Made by a program: the position numbers and the translations under genes
Notes under the pieces: generated by a model
Seen by the model: only the letters and a program-made list of their open reading frames with translations
Databases searched by the model: none
Told to the model about the DNA's origin: nothing
NCBI GenBank assembly: GCA_009926905.1
Contig: RFNX01000577.1
Span: 1 to 7,569 of the forward strand
Source of the DNA: Flavobacteriales bacterium
GTDB taxonomy: Bacteria; Bacteroidota; Bacteroidia; Flavobacteriales_D; Crocinitomicaceae
Reading direction: 5' to 3'
Length of the DNA stretch: 7,569 bases
Part shown: one piece after another, positions 1 through 6,715 of the stretch
Numbering within the stretch: the stretch's first letter is position 1
Layout of the letters: each line of letters starts with the position of its first letter

Positions 1-1
1 G

Positions 2-163
2 AATTTCGGATTATCTATTTGTTATCCAATAAAAGATAAACTAGATTTTGTATTTGAAAATCGGTACACACTTTTTTTGTATCAAATCATCAATCTTGAG
101 CCAAAGGAATTTGGTTCATTTTTGAGGGGAGATTTGAGTTTGGGAGTTCGGTTTAAGTTGTAG
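2..163 (+). CDS. C-terminal fragment of a probable outer-membrane beta-barrel protein
   Basis: The frame is open from the left edge and ends at TAG 161-163, immediately followed by an in-frame TAA at 164-166. The 53 visible residues alternate hydrophobic and polar side chains in strand-like runs (LDFVFENRYTLFLYQ near residues 14-28) and end SLGVRFKL. An amphipathic last strand with an aromatic near the C-terminus is typical of outer-membrane beta-barrels recognised by the BAM machinery. The 5' part lies outside the window, so neither length nor family can be determined. It converges on pfkA with 6 bp between stop codons and no room for a separate terminator. That this is a real gene end is fairly likely: the other two forward frames do not stay open, and the residue pattern is protein-like. 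The beta-barrel call is inference from the tail alone. Confidence 0.6.
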   Translation, partial: NFGLSICYPIKDKLDFVFENRYTLFLYQIINLEPKEFGSFLRGDLSLGVRFKL

Positions 164-169
164 TAAATC

Positions 170-1141
170 TTAACTCGCCAAAACATCCAACACATGTAAT
201 AATTCGACATTGATTTCCAAATGGTGTTTAGTCGCTTTTTCAAATGATGTTTTAGAAATCGATTGATTTACAATTCCAATCATCAAATTACTTTCGTTGT
301 TAACTAAGGCTTCCACAGCGGCAAGACCTAAACGACTCGCCAAAACGCGATCCATACAAGAAGGACTTCCTCCACGCTGAATGTGACCCAAGGTTGCAAC
401 GCGCATATCAAATTGTGGACATTTTTCTTTTACTTGCTTAGAAATCTCGTAAGCTCCACCCGCTTCATCGCCTTCAGCCACTACCACAATCATAGATGAT
501 TTTTCGCGCTTCCAATCTTTGTTTAAGGTGGCAATTAGTGCATTTACATCTGTTACTGTTTCTGGAATAAGAATTCCTTCTGCACCACCAGCTATTCCAC
601 TTCGAAGTGCAATCAAACCCGCATCGCGTCCCATAACTTCTACAAAAAACAAACGATTGTGTGAATCCGCAGTATCTCGAATTTTATCAATCGCTTCCAT
701 GGCTGTGTTTATCGCCGTATCGTACCCAATGCAAAAATCTGTTCCAAATAAATCATTGTCAATCGTGCAAGGAATTCCAATAATTTTCAAATCGTATTCG
801 CGCGAAATGATAGACGCACCTTTAAACGTTCCGTCGCCACCCAAAACTATCAATCCGTCGATATCGTTTTTTTGCAAGTTTTCAAAAGCAATTTTTCTGA
901 ATTCAGGACGCATAAAACGCTCACTTCTCGCTGATTTCAAAATCGTCCCACCGCGTTGAATGATGTTACTGACATCTGAAGATTTCAATTCTTTGATTTC
1001 ATTGTCAATCAAACCATCATAACCGCGATAAATCCCAAATACACGACGATTGTGGTAGATTCCAGCGCGCACAATTGCTCGAATTGCAGCATTCATTCCC
1101 GGAGAATCGCCTCCTGATGTTAAAATGGCAATGTTTTTCAT
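170..1141 (-). CDS. pfkA: ATP-dependent 6-phosphofructokinase
   Basis: This cytoplasmic glycolytic enzyme phosphorylates fructose 6-phosphate to fructose 1,6-bisphosphate with ATP. The 323 aa match the usual length of bacterial PfkA (about 320). Visible family motifs, in order: ILTSGGDSPGMNAAIRAIVR at 6-25 (nucleotide loop, with R21 and R25 at effector-site positions), GGDGT at 101-105, TIDND at 126-130 with catalytic D128, HNR at 161-163, VEVMGRDAG at 167-175, AEGDEAGG at 222-229, and R247 and H253 in the substrate-binding stretch GHIQRGGSP. Gly at 104, and Cys rather than Lys just before TIDND, point to ATP rather than pyrophosphate as phosphoryl donor. The ATG at 1141 is directly followed by the expected first strand, so the start is secure. 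It is divergent from the lipoprotein gene and convergent with the outer-membrane protein fragment. It looks intact. Confidence 0.97.
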   Translation of the reverse strand: MKNIAILTSGGDSPGMNAAIRAIVRAGIYHNRRVFGIYRGYDGLIDNEIKELKSSDVSNIIQRGGTILKSARSERFMRPEFRKIAFENLQKNDIDGLIVLGGDGTFKGASIISREYDLKIIGIPCTIDNDLFGTDFCIGYDTAINTAMEAIDKIRDTADSHNRLFFVEVMGRDAGLIALRSGIAGGAEGILIPETVTDVNALIATLNKDWKREKSSMIVVVAEGDEAGGAYEISKQVKEKCPQFDMRVATLGHIQRGGSPSCMDRVLASRLGLAAVEALVNNESNLMIGIVNQSISKTSFEKATKHHLEINVELLHVLDVLAS

Positions 1142-1161
1142 GAGTTAATCTAAAATATACC

Positions 1162-1169
1162 CAAATCTA
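1162..1169 (-). promoter_or_regulatory. Putative -7 promoter box for pfkA
   Basis: Read on the minus strand the sequence is TAGATTTG, a full match to the Bacteroidota -7 consensus TAnnTTTG. It lies 20 bp before the pfkA ATG, which would give a leader of roughly 15 nt. No clear TTG-type -33 element is found at the expected distance. A second minus-strand match, TAATTTTG, lies farther upstream at 1236-1243, so the assignment of the main start is uncertain. Both could be chance matches in A+T-rich DNA. Confidence 0.4.
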
Positions 1170-1245
1170 CGATTTAATTGAGTGTTATTACTTTTTTACT
1201 TTATTAAAAATCAAGTATTAAACATTAAAAAAGCCCAAAATTAAT

Positions 1246-1253
1246 TACTTTTG
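1246..1253 (+). promoter_or_regulatory. Putative -7 promoter box for the lipoprotein / T9SS cargo unit
   Basis: The sequence TACTTTTG followed by CA matches the Bacteroidota consensus TAnnTTTG. It lies 24 bp before the ATG at 1278, implying a leader of about 18 nt. The region upstream is very A/T-rich (1201-1245) but has no obvious TTG -33 element. The box overlaps a TTG codon at 1251 that is in frame with the lipoprotein gene. This argues that TTG is part of the promoter and not the translation start. Confidence 0.55.
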
Positions 1254-1277
1254 CAGGGTCATTCTAAATCTATCAAA

Positions 1278-1958
1278 ATGAAAAAATTAGGTCTTTTAAG
1301 TTTATTAGTAATCAGCATCTTAACTTCTTGTGCTAAAGAAAACGCATCCGATGTAAACCAAGATAAAATTTATACTGATTACGAAGTTTTTTACAATCAA
1401 AATACAGATAAAACCTGGGTGATTGCTAAATTCCGTTTTGGTGGCCCGACAGGTACAATTTTAGAATTGGATTCCACTTCGTACGTAACTTTTAACGGCG
1501 ACACTTTAGCTTACAACATTTTTTACACGGGTCATTTTAAGGAATATGCAGGAAGAATCACAACAGGAACTTTTAAATATGAAAACATTGCTGGTCAAAT
1601 GTTTGTTAACAGCATTCCGAATGTTGATGTATTGGCTTTTGCATCCGATTTCGATTCTTTGAAAAAATCGCAAGCTCAAACTATTACTTGGGTTGGTTCA
1701 GCTCTGGCTGCAAATGAATCTGTTGGGATTTTTGTTGGAAATGGAGCTTGGGGACAGGCAGCTTTGACATGGCAAGATCAAGATGGCGCATCGAATATTG
1801 TACTTGGAATCACACAAATGGCGTCATTGGGGCTTGGAAATTCTACAGCTTTTATGGATCGCCAAAATGAAATAGACGTTACCCAAGGAACTTCTAAGGG
1901 TGGAAAAATTAGAGCCAAATACAGAGCTTTAAATAGAGTGGTGCAGGTGGTGAATTAA
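1278..1958 (+). CDS. Putative lipoprotein of unknown family
   Basis: The product is 226 aa from the ATG at 1278. It begins with a classic lipoprotein signal: MKK, a hydrophobic core, then the lipobox LTSC with lipidated C18. Residues after the Cys are AKEN, which only partly resembles the Lys/acidic lipoprotein export signal of surface lipoproteins in Capnocytophaga and Flavobacterium. Periplasmic versus surface location is therefore open. The mature part (about 209 aa) has no further cysteine and is rich in aromatic and Thr/Gly strand-like segments (YTDYEVFYNQ, WVIAKFRFGG, GRITTGTFKYENI, ESVGIFVGNGAWGQ), suggesting an all-beta fold. I recognise no family. The frame also extends upstream to a TTG at 1251, but that codon sits in the -7 box and would spoil the signal peptide. 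The gene lies 51 bp before the large T9SS cargo gene on the same strand with no terminator between, so co-transcription is likely. Confidence 0.85.
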   Translation: MKKLGLLSLLVISILTSCAKENASDVNQDKIYTDYEVFYNQNTDKTWVIAKFRFGGPTGTILELDSTSYVTFNGDTLAYNIFYTGHFKEYAGRITTGTFKYENIAGQMFVNSIPNVDVLAFASDFDSLKKSQAQTITWVGSALAANESVGIFVGNGAWGQAALTWQDQDGASNIVLGITQMASLGLGNSTAFMDRQNEIDVTQGTSKGGKIRAKYRALNRVVQVVN

Positions 1959-2009
1959 TTTGTTCCTTAATTGTTTCATAGTTTATTGATTTTTAAATTC
2001 CATTCTGTT

Positions 2010-5000
2010 ATGATAAGAAAAATCATCATCTCAATTTTCATTTGTTTCAGTTGCTCAAGTAGTTTTTATTCTCAAAATTTACAAAAGCCTTCAGAATCAG
2101 AAATAGCTACTCTCCCAGATTGGTCAAAAAAAATGTATTCAGAAAATCCATCGATTTTTGAAGTAGATGAACTATACAAAAGCTATTACAAAACCCATCC
2201 ATTCGTTAAAAGCTATCACACACAGTTTTATAAGCGCTGGCGAAGAAAATACTTGAATTTCACAGATGAAAATGGATTTATCAACTATCCGAGTTTTGAG
2301 CTAGCAAGGATGAATGATAAAGCGTATCGTTTGAAACAAAATTCCGAAAAATCTTCTAATTGGTCAATTGTTGGACCGATTACGAATTTTCAAGAAGGTG
2401 GCACTCAAGGTTCAGGTCAAACGAATGTTTACAGTTTAGATCAATGTTTAGGAGATCCTTCAGTTGTTTACTGCGGAACAGAACCCGGCGAAGTGTATAA
2501 AAGTACGAATGAAGGTTTGAATTGGACTTTAGTTTCTAAAAATGAAGATTTTGGAAGTGGTGTAACCGCAATTGAAGTTCATTTTTCTAATCCGAATATT
2601 GTTTTTGCAGGTGGAAATAATGGAATTTATCGTTCGATTGATGGTGCTCAACAATGGACAAATGTGTTGCCAAATTCAAATTTTGGGGTGAATGAAATTC
2701 TAATCAACCCAATAAATGACCAACTCGTTTTAGCTTGTACTGATAAAGGAACTTATCGCTCAAACGATGGTGGAATTACTTGGACTTTACTTTTTTCGAA
2801 TAAGTCCTACGATGTAAAAGCGAATACAGCAGACGCATCTATTTTATACCTTGTTAGAAATAATCCTACAACGATTTCAGCAGAATTTTTGAAATCCACA
2901 GATTTTGGTGCAACATGGACAGTTCAATCAATTGGCTGGTATTCGTCAAACGATCCAGCAAGAAATGACGGTGGGGCACGTTTAGCTGTTTCTACCGCAA
3001 ACCCAAACCGAGTTTATGCATATCTAATTGGTGAATCCAAAGCAGATGATTTTGGGTATATCGGTGTGTATAAAAGCGATGACGGCGGATCAAGTTGGTC
3101 TTTACCAAGTGGACAAGTTGGTGGCCCTTATTCTCCAGATCATAAAAACCTAGCAATCGGATGGCCAGAATGGACTTATCACCAAGGATTTTATAACTGT
3201 GGATTAATGGCTTCTACTTCTAATCCGGATGAAATTTTAGTTGGTGGATTGAATTTATATCGTTCTTTAGATGGAGGACAAACTTTCACTTCTGTTGCTG
3301 GATATGTTGGCGGGCCTTTGAATATGCACGTTGATATGCAAGATTTTAGGGTAATTGGAAACAAAACTTGGATTACTACAGATGGTGGGATTTATAGTTC
3401 TACAGATTTTTTCACCAGTAATTATGAATTTAAAATGTCGGGCGTTCACGGATCTGATTATTGGGGATTTGGAAGTGGTTGGAATGAAGACATTTTGGTT
3501 GGAGGTTTATACCACAATGGAAATTTAGCGCATTTCGACAATTACGGAACAGGAAATTTCTTAGAACTAGGAGGAGGAGAAGCACCAACAGGTTATGTCA
3601 ATCCTGGTCAAAATCGAAAGTCTTATTTTTCGGATATTGCAGGGAAAATAATTCCTTTTAACCTCAATGATCCAATCGCAAATGCGCCTTTTGGAATGGC
3701 TCCGAATGAAAGTTATTATGCCGCAGAATCTAGTGAAATGGAGTTTCATCCGAATTGTTATTCTATTGCTTACATCGGAAAAGACAACTCGATTTGGAAA
3801 ACAACTGACGGAGGAGCATCTTTCAATTTACTTTATACTTTTGGAACAAATACAAGTGCACAAGTAAAATACATCGAAGTTTGTTCGAGCAATCCGAATG
3901 TGATTTATTTGAGTCAACAACCTGCTTCTGGTTCGAATGGAACGCTTTGGAAAACGATTGATGGTGGCACAACTTGGTCGCAACTTAACAAACCAAATGG
4001 AAATAGTCGTCGTATGTTATTGGCGCATAATCCGTTAAATGAGAATCACCTTTGGGTGGCATATCCAGATGGTGCAAACGGATTTAAAATTTACAGAACA
4101 TTGAATTCTGGACAATTTTGGGAAAATTGGACTTCATCTGTTTTTTTAGATGAATCAATTCAATCAATTGCGCACGTTGCAGGAACAGACGGAGGTCTTT
4201 ATATTTCAACAAACAAAGCTGTTTATTACAGGAATAATTCCACTCCATTTGAACTTGATAATAGTGGTTTACCTTTGTTTACTAGTGGAAATATTTTGAA
4301 ACCATTTTATAGAGATGGAAAAATTCGATTGGCAACGTACGGTAAAGGAATTTGGGAAAGTTCACTTACGGAACAGCCTTCACTTCCAATTGCACGAGCG
4401 ATGGTCGATAAATTGAACCAAGAAGTCATTTGCGAAATCGATTCATTTTATTTTGAAGATCATTCATTTTTGAATCATACAAATGCAGCTTGGAATTGGA
4501 CTTTTCCTACAGGAAATCCTAGCACATCAAACTTAAGAAATCCTTCTATTTTATTCAATCAAAGCGGTACTCATTTAGCGGTTTTGAGAATTACAGATGC
4601 AAATGGAAATTCTGACACAGACACAATTGAAGTTATTTTGAATTTTTTAAGTCTTCCAACTGCCATTCAAGAAGGATTTGAAGGAACATTTTTGCCTTCA
4701 GCTTGGAGTATTAACAATCCTAATAATGATGCGCAATGGTCGCTTTCATCAACTGTTGGAGGTTTTGATGCATCCGATAAATCAGCGATTTTCGATAATT
4801 ACAACAACGACTCACAAGGAAATTTCGATGATTTAATTTTGAATGTTTCAACGAACTCACTGGCTGGAAATACTTTTTTAAAATTTGATGTAGCCTATGC
4901 TCGCTGGGGAAGTGTCAACAGCGACACCTTGGAAGTTTTGGCATCAACAGATTGTGGTGCAACTTATCAATCACTTTATTTAAAGGGAGGAACTGATTTG

Positions 5001-5432
5001 GCAACTTCGCCTGATTTTCAAGATTTCTTTGTTCCAAGCGCTACACAATGGCGCACAGATTCAGTTGATTTAACAGGTTTTGCAAACGAAGATAACCTTC
5101 AAATTGCTTTTAGAAACACAGGAAGATATGGAAACGTTGTTTATCTGGATAATGTAAATATTGGAAATTCTGTTAGTTTGAACGAATCACAAATTTTAAC
5201 CCCATCAATTTTTCCGAATCCAATTCAAGCTGGTGAAGAGTTGACAGTTAATTTGAATGGCGATTTCACGTTTTGTTTATTTGACCAAAAAGGCGCAAAA
5301 ATTCAAATTCTTACTGGAAAGAATGAATTGAAAACTAAAGTTCCGAATCAGTTAGCAAGTGGAGTTTATCAAATTCAAATTCAAACCTCAAATCGTATTT
5401 GGAATCAACGAATTGTGGTTTTGAAGGATTAA
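2010..5432 (+). CDS. T9SS-secreted modular protein: Asp-box beta-propeller, PKD, anchor-J-like domain, type A sorting tail
   Basis: The product is 1140 aa from the ATG at 2010. An in-frame TTG at 1971 would add 13 residues before a good signal peptide and is less likely. The signal is MIRKIIISIFICFSCSSSFYS, with probable cleavage before Q22. Residues 22-115 form a Lys/Tyr-rich, probably helical lead. From about 117 to 790 there are ten Asp-box/BNR-like units, starting near 163, 207, 249, 294, 354, 417, 462, 596, 647 and 695 (e.g. YKSDDGGSSW, WKTIDGGTTW), as in sortilin/VPS10-type and xyloglucanase-type propellers. A PKD domain follows (about 792-880, WNWTFPTG). Next comes a beta-sandwich resembling choice-of-anchor J/cleaved-adhesin domains (882-1055, EGFEGTFLPSAW). 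The tail at 1062-1140 has PNP, LASGVYQIQI and a strand-like end, a type A T9SS signal (TIGR04183-like). Such proteins are exported and often attached to the cell surface. No catalytic site is evident, so adhesion, glycan binding or a structural role is inference. Confidence 0.93.
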   Translation: MIRKIIISIFICFSCSSSFYSQNLQKPSESEIATLPDWSKKMYSENPSIFEVDELYKSYYKTHPFVKSYHTQFYKRWRRKYLNFTDENGFINYPSFELARMNDKAYRLKQNSEKSSNWSIVGPITNFQEGGTQGSGQTNVYSLDQCLGDPSVVYCGTEPGEVYKSTNEGLNWTLVSKNEDFGSGVTAIEVHFSNPNIVFAGGNNGIYRSIDGAQQWTNVLPNSNFGVNEILINPINDQLVLACTDKGTYRSNDGGITWTLLFSNKSYDVKANTADASILYLVRNNPTTISAEFLKSTDFGATWTVQSIGWYSSNDPARNDGGARLAVSTANPNRVYAYLIGESKADDFGYIGVYKSDDGGSSWSLPSGQVGGPYSPDHKNLAIGWPEWTYHQGFYNCGLMASTSNPDEILVGGLNLYRSLDGGQTFTSVAGYVGGPLNMHVDMQDFRVIGNKTWITTDGGIYSSTDFFTSNYEFKMSGVHGSDYWGFGSGWNEDILVGGLYHNGNLAHFDNYGTGNFLELGGGEAPTGYVNPGQNRKSYFSDIAGKIIPFNLNDPIANAPFGMAPNESYYAAESSEMEFHPNCYSIAYIGKDNSIWKTTDGGASFNLLYTFGTNTSAQVKYIEVCSSNPNVIYLSQQPASGSNGTLWKTIDGGTTWSQLNKPNGNSRRMLLAHNPLNENHLWVAYPDGANGFKIYRTLNSGQFWENWTSSVFLDESIQSIAHVAGTDGGLYISTNKAVYYRNNSTPFELDNSGLPLFTSGNILKPFYRDGKIRLATYGKGIWESSLTEQPSLPIARAMVDKLNQEVICEIDSFYFEDHSFLNHTNAAWNWTFPTGNPSTSNLRNPSILFNQSGTHLAVLRITDANGNSDTDTIEVILNFLSLPTAIQEGFEGTFLPSAWSINNPNNDAQWSLSSTVGGFDASDKSAIFDNYNNDSQGNFDDLILNVSTNSLAGNTFLKFDVAYARWGSVNSDTLEVLASTDCGATYQSLYLKGGTDLATSPDFQDFFVPSATQWRTDSVDLTGFANEDNLQIAFRNTGRYGNVVYLDNVNIGNSVSLNESQILTPSIFPNPIQAGEELTVNLNGDFTFCLFDQKGAKIQILTGKNELKTKVPNQLASGVYQIQIQTSNRIWNQRIVVLKD
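5192..5429 (+). other. Region encoding the type A T9SS C-terminal sorting domain
   Basis: The last roughly 79 residues of the large secreted protein have the family's landmarks in order: IFPNP near the start, a strand pair VNLNGDFTFCLFDQKGAKI, then LASGVYQIQIQ and the terminal strand IWNQRIVVLKD. In T9SS this domain directs passage across the outer membrane and is usually removed by the PorU sortase. The match is by eye to the known pattern. Confidence 0.88.
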
Positions 5433-5511
5433 TTTTTTTCAGCAGTATGTACTTCCTCCTCCGCGGCGGACGCAATTATTCTTTTCGCAATTCGCGTAAT
5501 TCCTTGTGCGA
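5433..5511. other. Convergent intergenic gap with a G+C-rich, internally repetitive sequence
   Basis: This gap separates the stop of the T9SS cargo gene from the stop of the downstream paralogue. It starts with a T run (5433-5439) that lacks a convincing G+C stem before it. At 5460-5470 there is a short palindromic block (TCCG, CGG, CGGA; 4-bp stem, 3-nt loop), much richer in G+C than its surroundings. It is followed by near-copies of one motif: CGCAATT at 5471-5477 and 5486-5492, CGTAATT at 5495-5501, and GCGATTATT at 5508-5516. It could be a weak bidirectional terminator or a remnant of a dispersed intergenic repeat. Confidence 0.4.
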
Positions 5512-6558
5512 TTATTCATCTCCTTTCATATATTTCAACTTACAATATCTTAAGTTCGAATCCTTAATTCTAATTTTCTTTAAGCGAATCATGTAGAAAA
5601 AAGTATTCATTCTTGATCCAATTCTACTGATTTTTCCGAGTTGCCAAGTCAATTGAAAATAATGGATACCATTATTGTTTTGAAAGATTATTTCACGCGA
5701 TAAAAAACTAGGCATTGATGCCAAAATCGCATCGGGATTGTCTCCTAAATAAGCAATATTTCGGTGCGCTTTTTGCCAATTCCCATTGGAGTCATTTCCC
5801 ATATTGTATTCATTGATATCTTTTGAATCGCGACGAATTAAGCGTTTGGTTTTATTCCAGTTTTCATGTTCAATTGTTCGACACAACTTACATCTTTTAC
5901 CACAACTATTAACAGAATTAGTTTCTTTAGCTTCTGCTTGGGTTATGATTTCCACATCAAAATAAGTACTTTGCGTCCCAGATTCAGACAAGTCTAGTAA
6001 TTCTAGATTTTTATTTGAATCAAGATCTTGACCTTCCCAATCGTATTTATTGAACACATATTTTGCAAGTTCTTCATCCCAAGGAAAATACCATGCAATA
6101 ATCTTATATTTCCCTGGTGCTAATTTGGGAATTTCATAATTGGAGTTAATATGTTTTTGTGCGTTTTTAGTATCGTTGAAGAAAAATGGAATTGTAGTCG
6201 ATTCATTTGGTTCCAATTGATTAAAATTGACGGATCCATTCAAATTTGTATCCATTACTATCATTCTCGAATCGCGGTGAACTTCCCTATAAAAGTTGTT
6301 TTCATCTACTTTGTACCACGAAAAGTAAATCAATTTTAAACCTTTCGATTGATTTCCAGGAATTAAAATAAAATGGTTTCTAGTCGCAACATTTTTTATG
6401 GTAACATTTATTTGAACCAGCTCAGAATTTGTAAACTTATTTTTCGGAGCATTTATTTCTACCTTTAAATAAACAGGACGAAAATCCGCAAGAGCAGTTA
6501 ATGGAATAGAAAAAATCAGAAAGAAGAGAGAAATTCTGATAAAATAAGATTGCGCCAT
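5512..6558 (-). CDS. Exported two-module protein with CxxxCxxC-IEH motif (complete tandem paralogue)
   Basis: The product is 348 aa from the ATG at 6558; an in-frame TTG at 6585 would add 9 residues before a good signal peptide. The signal is MAQSYFIRISLFFLIFSIP with probable cleavage after A24 (ALA/DF). Module 1 (about 25-204) looks like an Ig-like beta-sandwich: an early NAPKNKFTNSE turn, the strand VQINVTIKN, and a closing strand LAPGKYKIIAWYFPW. A polar linker follows. Module 2 (219-348) opens with C219, C223 and C226, then I229-E230-H231 and W234. It continues through a basic stretch (KRLIRR) to GNW, PDAILAS, EIIF and HYFQLTWQLGKI. The family is not recognised. It is a periplasmic or secreted protein with no T9SS tail, transmembrane helix or lipobox. 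The partial paralogue lies 157 bp upstream on the same strand; the gap has only a weak -7-like box. The cysteines could bind metal or form disulfides. No enzymatic site is evident. Confidence 0.85.
   Translation of the reverse strand: MAQSYFIRISLFFLIFSIPLTALADFRPVYLKVEINAPKNKFTNSELVQINVTIKNVATRNHFILIPGNQSKGLKLIYFSWYKVDENNFYREVHRDSRMIVMDTNLNGSVNFNQLEPNESTTIPFFFNDTKNAQKHINSNYEIPKLAPGKYKIIAWYFPWDEELAKYVFNKYDWEGQDLDSNKNLELLDLSESGTQSTYFDVEIITQAEAKETNSVNSCGKRCKLCRTIEHENWNKTKRLIRRDSKDINEYNMGNDSNGNWQKAHRNIAYLGDNPDAILASMPSFLSREIIFQNNNGIHYFQLTWQLGKISRIGSRMNTFFYMIRLKKIRIKDSNLRYCKLKYMKGDE
5947..6365 (-). repeat. Direct repeat copy 1 (5' half of the complete paralogue)
   Basis: This stretch aligns without gaps to 7151-7569 at a constant offset of 1204 bp. 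The encoded 139 residues are identical at 116 positions (about 83%) by hand count. A 60-bp sample (6061-6120 against 7265-7324) has 9 mismatches, most of them synonymous. It is a coding duplication, not a mobile element: no terminal inverted repeats or transposase are present. Confidence 0.85.
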
Positions 6559-6715
6559 AATATTAATTGAGTTTGTACCTTTCAAATAAGCAAAAATTGA
6601 ACCGAAAACCGTTAGAAACTGGGTGTTACGACTTCTTTATTCTTGAATTTTTGTGTTGTAATTTACTAACTTAGAATCCTTTTCAAAATCGAGTTTCAAT
6701 ATAAAAAATTTACTT
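6559..6715 (-). other. Gap between tandem paralogues, with a weak promoter candidate
   Basis: These 157 bp lie between the stop of the upstream copy and the start of the downstream copy. On the minus strand the sequence AATTTTTG (plus positions 6588-6595) is one base off the TAnnTTTG box and would give a leader of roughly 20-25 nt to the ATG at 6558. No -33 TTG is clear. No stable hairpin followed by a U tract is seen after the upstream gene. Whether the downstream copy has its own promoter or depends on read-through cannot be settled here. Confidence 0.3.

Noticed and set aside
519..959. 146-codon open frame on the + strand inside pfkA
   Set aside because: It is antisense to a clearly conserved enzyme with all its motifs, and the product has no recognisable features.
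2037..2060. Lipoprotein signal in the large secreted protein (Cys15 in CFSC)
   Set aside because: The residues before the Cys do not form a proper lipobox, and a T9SS tail with a later S/Q cleavage site fits signal peptidase I.
3267..3867. Three short open frames (two on -, one on +) inside the T9SS cargo gene
   Set aside because: They lie within strongly patterned Asp-box coding sequence and encode no plausible proteins; they are by-products of codon use in the main frame.
2010..5432. Sialidase, suggested by multiple Asp boxes
   Set aside because: Ten repeats far exceed the usual four or five of sialidases, and no FRIP motif or arginine triad is evident; the pattern fits sortilin-like/BNR propellers better.
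5430..5439. Intrinsic terminator after the T9SS cargo gene
   Set aside because: There is a T run, but no stable inverted repeat immediately before it.
5399..5596. 65-codon + strand frame crossing the convergent gap
   Set aside because: It overlaps the ends of two better-supported genes, and its low-complexity Phe/Ser/Leu-rich product lacks any start context.
5870..5904. Radical SAM enzyme, based on the CxxxCxxC spacing
   Set aside because: The motif lies in the C-terminal half of a signal-peptide-bearing 348-aa protein with no TIM-barrel pattern or GGE motif, and an exported oxygen-exposed [4Fe-4S] site would be unexpected.
6151..6339. 62-codon + strand frame antisense to the complete paralogue
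   Set aside because: The paralogue frame is supported by amino-acid conservation with the second copy; this frame is not.
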